Assembly: GCA_022563015.1 (NCBI GenBank)
Contig: JADFOF010000002.1
Location: 1-48,453, forward strand
Direction of reading: 5' to 3'
From: Planctomycetota bacterium
Lineage (GTDB): Bacteria > Planctomycetota > Phycisphaerae > Phycisphaerales > UBA1924
DNA: 48,453 nucleotides
The position numbers and the translations under genes were made by a program. The notes beneath the pieces were generated by a model that was given only the letters and a program-made list of their open reading frames with translations, ran no database searches and was not told the DNA's origin. Below, piece after piece: positions 8,364 through 20,300 of the stretch; positions within the stretch are counted from its first letter, which is position 1, and the number at the start of each line of letters is the position of its first letter.

Positions 8364-11300
8364 ATGGACCGCAAGCAACACACATCATTGGCATTGGCGA
8401 TGGTCTTGACGGCTGGTCTGGCCGCACCGTCATACGCGATCATGCAAGAGAGCGTTCTCGCTGCGGACACGGCGCCGGCAGCGGTCACGCCTGAGGACCC
8501 GGGCCCACCGGCTGTCGATCCCGAGAAGCTGATTCGATTCAACTTCACGGAAGCGCCGTATTCAGCGGTGCTCGAGGCGTTCTCGCGCGAGTCCGGCTTG
8601 CCCATGATCCGCGAGGCCGAGCCGCCCGAGACCACGATGACCTTCATCAGCGGCAGCGCGTACACGTTCGACGACGCGCTGGGCATCCTCAACCAGTTCT
8701 TGAGAATGCACAACGTCTATGTGGCGCACGAAGACAACTATCTGTACTTCCGCACGCTGAAGGACGAAGCCCGTCAGGCGCGCCAGCCGGTCGGCGGACC
8801 CGTACCACCAGGCATTCCCGGGTACGAGATCGTGACCGTCACCATCCCGCTCAACAACGCGGCCGCGGCCACGACGCGGGAGAAGATCGAACGGCTGGTC
8901 GATCCGGACTACGGCAGCGTGATCGACGTGCCCGGGCCGAACTTTCTGATCGTCACCGAGACCGCCGATCAGTGCCGCAGGATCTGGGAGATCGTGTCGA
9001 TGATCGACGCCGATCTCGTGGATTTCAAGACCGAGTTGTACACACTCAAGTACTCCAAGGCGCAGGACGTGTACACAGCCCTGAAGGAACTGGTCAAGGT
9101 CAAGACGATCGAGACGATCATCGACCTGAAGGGCAACGTAACCACGCAGGTCAAGGACGGCAACGTCGACGGGCTCAACTTCTGGGCCGATGAACGCACG
9201 AACTCCATCCTTCTGGTCGGGCCGATGGCCCGCATCCAGGTCGTCACGGAACTGATCGAGCTGCTCGACGTTCCGGGCGGGCCCGGCGGCGAGCGGGAGA
9301 TGCGCACATTCCTGCTCGAGTCGATCACACCAGCGCAGGCGGCCACGAGCCTGGGCGATCTGTTCCGCGCGGTGCCGGATGATCGCAAGCCGACGATTCT
9401 GCCGCTGCCGGAGGTGGGCAAGATCACCGTCGTGGCGGCTCCGGGCGAGATGCTGCACGCGATATCGCTGCTGGGCGAGATCGACCCGGACTCAACGTCC
9501 GCGCTGCGCCCGCAGGGTGAGACGCCCGGCACCTATGGCAATCGCACGTACAAGCTCGTCCGCCTGGAGCACGTCACGCCGCAGCAGGCCGAGCAGATCG
9601 TCAAGCGATTGCTCACGGCACGGCAGCAGACCGTGCTGCGTTTCACGCCCTCGCCGGACGGCCGATCGTTGATCGTGTCCGGCCCATCGACGGATGTGGA
9701 GAGCTTTGAGACGCTCGTCGCGGGGATAGACCTCGCGCCCGATTTTGATAAGGAGTTCCGCCTTGTCCGCGTGACCAAGGGAGACCCCGCCCGGGTGCTG
9801 GCTCGGGCCGAGAGTCTCTTCACGGAAACCGGTCAGGCCGAGAAGCACCCCCTGACCATCTCGCTGGACAACCAGACCGGCGAGATCCAGTTGATCGGAT
9901 CCCGGCAGGGTCTGGCAGCGTTCGAGTCGTTGTTGCGCACGGTTGAAGCCGGCGTCGAGATCGACACCGAGGCACGCCATTACGTCCTTTCCCATATCTT
10001 GCCCAGTTCGATCGTGTCGAGTCTGACGCGGCTGTCGCGCCCGCTGCTCGAGCCGTCGGACGGCTCGGCGTACATCGCGCCGAGGTTCGAGGCGCTGGAC
10101 GAGCTGGACCGGCTGATCGTTCGTGCCGAGCCCGACCAGTTCACCATCATCGAGGAACTGATCGATGTCCTGGATCAAGAGGCGCCCGGCTCGACGCAGA
10201 TCCGATTCGAGCGCGTGCGGATGGGTGATCCGAACACGCTGGTGCAGCGTGCGCTGTCGCTGTACGAGGAGCGCACGCAGGGGATGGACGACCGCGACGC
10301 CGGGCCGGTGAACGTCGAGGTGGACACAGCCTCGGGCACGCTGGTCATCCGGGGAACGGCCGGTGGCATCCGGCTGTTCACCGAGTCGCTGACCCAGGTC
10401 CAGCAGCTCGTGCCGCCGCAACGGACCATGCGGATCGTCGATATTCAGAACGTGCGTGCGTCCGAGATCATCGAGCCGTTGCGCCAGTTCCTCGACTCCA
10501 CCGACCCGGTCGATCCGGCGCGCCGGGTCCCGGACCCGGACCTCGCCGTGGTCGAGCGGACGAACTCGCTGCTGGTCACGGCCGAGGACGCCCAGCACCG
10601 GCTGATCGCGGACTACGTGCGCCGGCTGGACGTGATCGAGCGGTCGGACCTGCCGCCGTTGCGGCTGCTTCAGATCAAGACCGCCGATTCGGCCGCCATC
10701 GCCTCGATGCTCACGCAGCAGTACGCCAAGCGTCCGCAATCGGACCGGGCGGCGCGGCCTGTCGAGGTGCGGGCGGACACCGCCACCAACACGCTCATCG
10801 TGTCGGCGCACCCGGAGCTGTACGACGAGATCAAGGACTTCGTCGAGCTGCTCAACACGCAGGAAGACGAGCCGGAACGCCAGACCATCCTGTTCCCGCT
10901 CAAGGTTGCCAAGGCGGACCTGGTCGCCGCCGCGATGGACAGGCTCTTCCCGGTGCCTCCCATGCCCCGTGATTCTCGCAACCGTCCGATGCCGTGGCTG
11001 CAGAAGGAGAAGGAGATCACGGTCTCGGCCGAGACGAGCAGCAACTCGCTCATCATCGACGCGCCGACGGACCGGATTCCTTCGCTGGAGGAACTCGCGC
11101 GCAAGCTCGACATCGTGGAGCTGCCGCCACAGGCGCAGCTGCGCACCTATCGCGTCATCAAGGCCGACCTCACCGCAGTCGCCACCACGCTCCGGGGCAT
11201 GTCCTCAAAGGGCATCCTCTCGGCCCCGGCGCAGCCCGGCAAGCAGCCCGTGCAGGTCGTGATCGAGACCGAGCCGCGGAGTTCGACGCTCATCGTGGCC

Positions 11301-14300
11301 GGCGACGAGGTCACGTTCGAGCGCGTCGAGCAGTTGCTCGAGGATCTCAACGAGGTGATCGTCGAGAGGGGCCTTCGCATCATCCCGATCGTCAATGCCC
11401 AGGTCGAAGACGTGCGCGAGCGGGCGCTGGCGATCTACAACGCCCAGATCGAATCGCTGCCCGGTGCCACACACGTGGACGTCACCATCAACTCCAAAAC
11501 CAACTCACTCGAGGTTGTCGGCGACGAGGACGCGCTGGGACGCTTCGTGAAGATTCTCGATGAGCTCCAGCGTCAGGCCGGACCCGCCCGCGAGGTTCGC
11601 ATCATCGAGCTGCGCCTGGCCAAGGTCGCCGACGTCGTCGGCTTCCTCGAGGAGATGGTCTCGGCGAGCGAGTCGATGCGGATCCAGGGCGGGCCCACGC
11701 CGGTCTTCGAGCCGATCGAAACGACCAACTCGCTGATGGTGGCCGCAACGACGGCGCAGTTTCCCATCATCGAGTCGCTGGTGCGGAGTCTGGACGCGCA
11801 GCAGACGGTCGATCGTCCGCCGCTGAAGATCCTGGCGCTGGACGCGACCGACGCAACGAGTCTGGCCAGCGTGCTGCAGCGCACGTACGACCAGAGGCCG
11901 ATGGACGAGCGGGCGAAACAGCCGGTCGAGATCCAGTCCGATCCCGCGACCAACACGCTGATCGTCTCGGCGCACGAGGACCTGCTGCCGGAGATCCAGG
12001 ACATCGTGCGCGAGCTCAACCAGAGCCGCATCGGCGACGAGGATCGCGAGATCCGCATCTTCCCGCTCCGGGTCGCGCGTGCCGAGGACCTGGCCAGGAC
12101 GATGGACGAGATGTTCCCCGTGCCGCCGATGCCCAAGGACTCGCGGGGCCGACCGCTCCCGCACCTGCAAAAGCCCAAGGAGATATTCGTTCGCGCCGAC
12201 CGCGCGACGAATTCGATCATCGTGGACGCCCCGGCCAAGCGGATGGCCGAGTTCAACGAGATCGTGAAGATGCTCGATTCGCCTCGGCAGTCGGACGTCG
12301 AGGTGCGCACGTACCGGATCGAGCGTGCGGACCTGGCGGCGGTGACGCGCACGCTGCAGGATCTCGCCTCGCGCGGCGCGCTCCCGCAGAGCGGGCAGAC
12401 CCCCGTCACCGTCAACGCCGAACCGATCAGCCGTACGCTCATCGTCAGCGGCCCGTCGGAGGTGTTCGAGGCGGTCGAGCAGATCCTGCTCGATCTCGAC
12501 GCCAGGCCCGACATTCCCCCGACCACGTTGAAGATGTACACGCTGAAGCACGCCCGGGCGGAGCGGCTGTCGAGCCTGCTCACCGATCTTCTGACGACCC
12601 GGCTGCGCGAGCAACAACTCGAGGAAGGGTTCGCCGTCGCGAGCATCGAAAGTCTGCTGCACGTGGCGGCGGATTCGGCGACCAACACGCTCATCATCTC
12701 CGCGCCCGAGGACGTGCAGCTGATCGCGGCGGAATTGATCAAGGTGCTTGACAGTGAGGCCGCACAGGTCGGGCGCGCGATCATCCGTGTGGTTCCGCTT
12801 ATCTACACCGACGCGGCGCAGGTCGCGCAGGATCTGATCGGCGCCCTGGCGAACTACGATTTGCCCACTGGCGGGACGGTCAGTGTGGTCCCGGCCCGCG
12901 GCTCGAACGCGCTGGTGCTGTCGGGCGCCGCCAAGGATCTCGACAAGATCGAAAAGGAGCTGATCGCCAACCTCGATCGTCAGCCGTTCGATCCGGAGAA
13001 GCCCGCCGTCGAGACCTTCGGGCTCGAGCACGCCGACGCGACCGCGATCGCTCAAACCGTCGAGCGCCTGCTCAAGGAGCAGCAGGAGACCGACCCGCGC
13101 ATCTTGCAGCTCATGGCGCGGTATCAGCGGAATCGGCCCGACCTGTTCAAGCAACCGTCGATCCGTGTCGAGGCCGAGCCGCGGACGAACTCGCTGCTCG
13201 TGTCCGGGACCGCCGCGACCATCGAGCTGGCGACAGCCATCATCGAGCGTCTGGATCAGCCGGCCGAGCAGGAGGAGCGTGAGTTGGTCACCTTCACACC
13301 GATGCGTGCCGACGCCGTGACGCTCGCCGCCGCCGTCTCCCGCATCGCCGAACAGACCATCGTGCGCACGCGCCGTCCGCTGGAGATCGTGGCCGAGCCG
13401 ACCTCGGGGAGCGTGCTCGTGATCGGCTCCAAGGAGCAGACCGCGCAGGTGGTGCTTCTGCTGGCGGAGTTTGACGACCGGACGCCGACCATCCCGCGGG
13501 TCGAGGTCGGCGTGTTCGATGTGATGCACACGGACGCCAGCTCCGTCGCGCGCACCGTGCAGGCGATGCTCAACGACCGTTCCCGCTGGCCGGACGAACT
13601 CCGGCGCGCCGAGCGCGCGGGGGTGGGCGTGCCGCAGCCGACCGTCAACGCGGACGGCAACAGGCTCGTCGTCAGTTCGCCCGTCGGGCTGATGGCGCTG
13701 GCGAGCGAGCTCATCGCGACCATCGATCAGCCGCCCAGCGGCGGCACACGCGAGGTGCGTGTATTTCGGCTGCACAAGGGCGAGGCGGAATCCGTCGCGA
13801 CGGCGGTCCGCCTGGCACTGGAGTCCAGCGCCGAACCAGGCCAACCCGTCCCCGTCGTGACACCCGAGCCCGCGAGCAATTCGATCGTCGTGTCCGGCCT
13901 GGCCGAGCAACTCATCGAGGCGGCCGAACTCATCACGTCGATGGACGACGCGGTCGAGCCGGGCGGCATGGGCGTGCGCACGATCTTTCTGGAGCACGCA
14001 CGGGCCGAGGCCATCGCCCCCATCATCGAACAGATATTGGAGAAGGAATCGTTCTTCGACCAGCTCGCGCCGTGGGAGAGAAGCCGCTACGTGGGCCGGT
14101 TCGGGGCCCCCCCGGACCAAGGCGGAATTCGTGTCTCCGCCGAACGCCGGCTGAACGCGATTGTCATCAGCGCGCCCGTCCATGTGCTCGAACTCGCTGA
14201 GCAGGTCGTGCACGAACTCGATGTGGACAGGGCGGACGCGGCCGCGTCAAGACCCATCCGCGTCATTCCGCTGCTCAACGCCGACGCGGCCCAGCTCGCG

Positions 14301-17300
14301 GCCAACGTCGAGGCGGTGTTCGAGGAAGACGAGTCCGGCGACCCGCCGCCCACGATTCGCGTCGATATAGAGGGCAACGCCCTCATCGTCCGCGCGACGA
14401 CCGATCAGATGGCGATGATCGAATCGCTGGCGAAACAGCTCGATTCGGCGGCGTTCGGATCACAGCGACAGCTCCGCATGATCCCGATCGACCGGTCCAA
14501 AGTGGACGCGACGATCATGGCCCTGACGCTCAAGCGCCTCATGGAGCACCGGGGCGGCGTCAAGGTCGAGGTCATCACCATCGAAGAATTGCTCACTGAG
14601 CCCGAGGAAACCGAGGACCCGGGCGGGGTGGGCCTGGCGCCCCCCGGGCGTGGCACGGGCCCCGCTGACACAATCGCGCGCATCGCCGCATATGCCGTCG
14701 CCGCGCAGCCGGAGCAAGTAGACAATTCGGGAAAAGTGGACGGGTCGGCTGGCGAAGTGGCGCAGCTCGACCCCGATGACGATACGCCCGTCATCCGGAT
14801 CGCCGTCGACCTCGACACCAACATGCTGGTCGTGATCGGTCCGCCGCGCCTGACCGACAGACTGTTTGAGCTTGTCACACATCTCCAGGACCAGATGCCC
14901 GCGGAGCCGACGGCGGTCCACATCGTCCCGCTTCCGGCCAGCATCAACCCGACGGACGTGCAGCGGCTTGTGAACCAGACCGTCCAGCAGGTCGGTCGCA
15001 CCTCGCCGACGAACCCGGGCGGATTCACCGGCAGGGTGGTGGCGCAGCCGGATCCGAGCGGCGGGGCGCTCATCGTCTGGGCCAACGACACCGACTTCGC
15101 GTCGATTCGCGAGATCATCACCTCGGTGGTCAAGCTCGACACGGCCACGCGGCTGACCATCAAGGTCTATCGCCTCGAAAACATCACCGCCCAGCGGGCG
15201 ATCCAGGCCATCAACGACCTGTTCACCGCCAGCCCGCGTGGCCGGCAGGCGCGCCGAATCCGAGGGCTCGACCTCACCATGCAGACGTCGGACGGGCGGG
15301 AGATCCGCGGCAGGCTCGACCCGTCGCTCATCCGTGTCACGGCGGATCCGAACGGCACGTCGATCATCGTCGCGGCGCCGGGCGATTCGATCCCGCTGAT
15401 CGACGAGCTGATCGGCGTGATGGATCAGAGCGACGTGTCCGAGCGGCTGTCGATCCGGCGGTACGCCCTGACCAACGCCCGGGCGGACGACCTCAACCGC
15501 ACGCTCCAGCAGCTCTTCGACGCCCAGCGGCAGGGGCCGAATCGAAACGAGATGCCACAGGCGCAGTTCATCGCCGATCAGCGGACGAACTCGCTGCTCG
15601 TGACCGCGTCGGAGGCGCAGCATCGCGAGGTGGAGCGGCTGCTCGTTGCTGCGGACGCGGCCGAGCTGGACGACGGGCTCGAACTCGAGATCATCACACT
15701 GCAGCACGCCCTGCCGTCGATGGTCGAGAAGATCATCAAGCAGGTGATCGTCGGCAACGATCCGGGGCGCGAGGGCCGCGTTCAGATCTCGGCCGATGAC
15801 GCGAGCAACGTGCTGGTCGTGCGCGCCTCGCCCGAGGACTTCTGGAATATCAGGCGGATCGTGGCCGAGGTGGACGGGGCCGACGTCGGGCAGCTCGCGG
15901 TTCGATCGATCAAGCTCGATCGCGCCGACGCGCAGAACGTCGCGCAATCGCTGCAACGATTCTTCCAGGACCGTGCGAGCGTGGCGAACCGAGCCGGTCG
16001 CGGCGGTGCCCGAAGCCGCGTCGCGATCACGGGCGATCGGCGGTCCGGCACGATCGTTGTCGCCGCCTCGGACGAGGACTTCGAGCAGATCCAGTCTCTG
16101 GTCGAGATGTTCGATCGGGAGAACGCGCAGGGCGACTGGCAGTTCCAGATCGTGCCGCTCAAGCACGCGAGCGTGTCGGACATCGCCGGGACGGTTGAGG
16201 ACATCGCCAATCAGATTCAGTTCGGCGGCTACTTCTTTTTCCGTCCGCGCGGGGCAGAGCAGGGTCGCGAGGACAAGATCTATGTGCGGAGCAACGAGCG
16301 CACGAACAGCCTGGTCGTGTTCGGAACCGGAGAGTTGTTCGATCAGATCCTGGGCGTGATCGAGAAGCTCGACCAGCCGTACTCGACGCAGGCGCTGCGC
16401 GTGGTCAAGGCGATCCGCGTCGAGGGTGCGGATCTGCGCGCGATGGCCCGGGTGGTCACGCAGGCGATGGAGAACCCGAATCGCGAGCGATGGTGGCTGC
16501 CCGATGCGGACGCCGTGCAGGTGCAGGTGGATCAGCGGCGACGGCTGCTCATGCTCATCGGGCCCGCCGAGCGCGTTGACATCGCGTTGGGGTACATCGA
16601 GGACCTGGCGCGGGCCGGCACACCCGAGACTCGCGAGATCGACACGATCGCGCTCCGACACGCCGAGGCCAGCGCAGCCGCGCGAAGCATCACCAGTTTC
16701 TTCCGCGATCGCGCCCGGGCGATGGGGCTGGCGGATCAGGAGGTCACGGTGATCGGCTCACCGGACGGCAACGTGCTGATCGTGTCGGCCGACCCCGAGC
16801 AGATGGTGCTGCTTCGCGATCTCGTGGCTCGGATCGATACCCCGACCGATGATGGCCGGCGCACGGAGGTGTACGTTCTCAAGCACACCACGGCCGAGGA
16901 GGCTGCGGGAACCATCAAGAGCCTCATGGATACCTCCGGCGAGGACGCGGTCCGCGTCATGCCCCAGCCGAGCACCAACGCGATCCTGGTCTCGGCCCCG
17001 GAGGATCAGTTCGAGCACATCGACGCGCTCATCGCGCAGCTGGACGTCGAGCCCGATCTCGAGGACGCCAGCATTGTCTCGGTGACGCTGCAGAACGCCC
17101 GGGCCGAGGACGTGGCCGAAGCGCTGCGCGACGCGCTGCCCGACACGATCAAGGTCAAGATCACGCCGGTATCGCGAACCAACTCGATCATCGTCAGCGG
17201 CACGCCCGAGGCCGTGAAGCTCGTCATCGATCAGATCCCGATATTCGAGATGGAGCCGTCCAGGCCGGCGATCGAGTTCCGGCGCTTCCAACTCACGAAC

Positions 17301-20300
17301 GCGGACGCGTTTGACGTCGTGATGACTTTGGAGCGGCTGGCGCGGGGAATGGATCGATCGCGCAACGCGCCCGAGCCGAATATCGACTACCTGCGTGACG
17401 AAAACGTCGTGCTCATCACCGCGCCGCTGGAGCAGATCGAGACGCTCTCGCAATGGATCGAGCAGCTCGATGTCACTTCCGAAGACGATCAGGTCACCGA
17501 TTTCGTCGAGTTGGAGTACGCCCAGGCCGAGCAGGTCGCCAACGCCCTGGACGTGTTCTACGGCCCGTACGCGAGGCAGGCCAAGACGCCCGGCGCCCGG
17601 AACGTGTCCATCGTGGCCGACCCGGTGACGAACTCGCTGATCATCAGCGCCAACGAGACGGAATGGATCAACATCCGCGCGTTGCTCGAGCGGTTCGACA
17701 ATGAGAAATACGACACGGCGCAGACCATCCGGCTGATCGCGCTCAAGCACGCGGACGCGGCGACGGTCGCCCGCGCGCTCAACGAGGGCTTCCGTGCGCC
17801 CATCGAGGCCCAGCTGCAGCGCGAACGCATCCAGATCGAGGCACGCGAGCGGGGCCGGCGAGGCAGAAACGACGACTTCGGGTTCGCCCAGCCCGCCGTT
17901 CTGCTCGACCTGGACGACACGCCAACCGTGTCCGCTGAACCGATGACAAACTCGTTGATCATCTTCGCCAGCAAGAAGCAGATCCAGCGGATCGAGAAGA
18001 TCGTCGAGCAGCTCGACAGCGACGAGTTCGTTCAGATCAACCAGCCCCGCATCATCCCCATCACGACCGGGCGCCCGAGCGAGATCGCGGGCGTTATCCG
18101 CCAGACATTCGAGAACCGAAGCGTGCGCAGCGGTCCGCGCAGCCTGCTGGTTGTGGGCAGCGATTCGGCGGGAGTCCTGATCGTGCGCGCCGATGAGGCC
18201 GACTTCGCACAGGTCCTGGCGCTGGCCGAGTCCCTACAGCAGGAGGGCCTGGAGTCGTTGCCGACCGTGCGCACGATCGCGCTGCACGGCACGCCCGCGT
18301 CGAGACTGCGCGACACGCTGCTGGCGTCGTTCCAGCCCGTGGCCCAGAAACGCGGCGAGTCACTCGCGATCACCGTCGATCGGTCGAGCAACCGCCTCGT
18401 CATCTCGTCGAGCAAGGACCTGTTCGAGCAGATCCGCGAGGTGGCGCTGGAGCTGGACGGCTCGTTGGGCGGCCCGGAGGGCTTGCGCGATGGGATCGGG
18501 CAGTCCGTCAAGATCGTCAATGTCACGAACAACGATCCCGCCGCGATCCGACAGATGCTCAATCAGATGGGTGTCATGCGGGGTCAGCCCGCCGATCTGC
18601 CCGGCGTTGTGAACGATCCCGTGCAGGTCGTGCCGCTGCGCACGAGGCGCGCCGTCGCGCTGATCGGCAACCCGGTGGACATCGAGGCGGTGGCCTCGCT
18701 CATCGCGGTGATCGACGCTGAGCCGCTCGCGTCGGAACAACACATCGCGATTGTGCACCTGATGCAGAACGATGCCGACCGCGTCGCCTCGGCGATGCGG
18801 GAATTGCTCGACGTGGCCTCGGGCGCGAACACGGCTCCGGCACAGGCGCTTCAGGAGCAGATTCGTCGGCTGAACATTGCCCGCAACGGCATCGGCGACG
18901 AGGACTTGTCGCTGGACCTTTCGGTTCCGATCAGACTCATCCCGGATTCAACGACGAATACTCTCTCAATCGCATCGACGATAGAGAACGTCGCCGCGCT
19001 GATAGTACTGGCAAAGAGTTTCGACACACTGGCGCTGGGCGACGCGGTGGTCGTCCGCATCTTCGCGTTGGAGAACGCGGACGCCGGGCGAACCAAACGC
19101 GTGATCGACGAGCTGTTCCGGCAGGGCGAATCCCTGAGTCGTCTCCCGGGTTCGCAGCGTCTGAGCACCCCGACCACAGCCACGGGCAAGGCGCTCGCGG
19201 GCACGATCGCGGTCTCTGTGGACGAGCGCACCAACGCGCTCATCGTCGCGGGCCGAGAGGAGGCCGTCGCGTTCGTCGAGGTGCTCATCGGCCAGCTGGA
19301 CTCCGATGAGGCTGCCAACTGGGTCGAAACTCGGGTAATCGCCCTCGAGCACGCCGACGCGCTTCGGTTGGCCGAGACGCTCCGTCGCGTGATCGTACAC
19401 GGCCAGCGAGAACTGCCCGGGGCGATGGGTCTGCAGCGGCAGGTCGCAAGGCTGCTCATGAGGGACGGCGACGGTCCCGAGGGAAGGATTGAGGCCGACC
19501 TGTTTCTTCCATTGACCGATGTCATCATCGAGGCGGAAGAGCAGCTCAACGCCCTGATCGTGGTCGCGTCGTCGTCCAACCTCAGGGTCGTGGGCAAGCT
19601 GGTCGAGATGCTCGATGTTCCGCTGGCCGGCGCCGACAACACCGTTCGCATCTACCCGCTGGAGTTCGCGGCGGCGGACCGCGTGGCGTCGATGATCGAC
19701 GGCTTCTTCGAGCGGCGTGAACGCTCCAAGCTCATGCGACCCGAGGACACAGTCATTATTACGCCGGACCTGCGGACAAACTCGCTCATCGTCTCGACCA
19801 GCCCCCGCAGCTTTACGCTGATCGAGAGTCTGCTCAAGACGATGGACGGCGAGGAGCGCGACTTCACGGTGGGGATCCACGTCCTGCCGGTCGAGGGCGC
19901 CGATGTGGCCCGGCTGGCACCGAAGATTCAGGCCGCAATGACCGAGCGTATCCAGGCCGGTCGGCGCGCCGGCGACGTGTCCTCGCCGCTCGATACGTTC
20001 CGTGTCGATGCGGATCCGACCACCAACGTGCTGCTGGTGACCTCCAGTGATGAAAACCTGCAGATCGTGAAGGATCTGATCGAGGCGTTGACGGCCGAGG
20101 GCGTGCCGGACGTGCGGGCCGCCGAAGGCTTCGCGATCATTCCCGTGACGACCCAGCCGCCCGAAGAGATCGCCGCCCACATCAACGAGATCTATGTGAG
20201 CAAGGAGAATGAACGTCGTGGCGAGGGCACGATCAGCGTGCGCCCCAACGAGCGTCTCAGCGCGCTCATCGTGAGCGGCACCGAGGAGGACATCAAGCAG

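Noticed and set aside
11505-14213. 902-codon open frame on the minus strand inside gspD
   Set aside because: Antisense shadow of a GC-rich coding strand; composition is Arg/Asp/Leu-rich with no domain, and similar shadows occur at 14460-16661 and 18966-20657.
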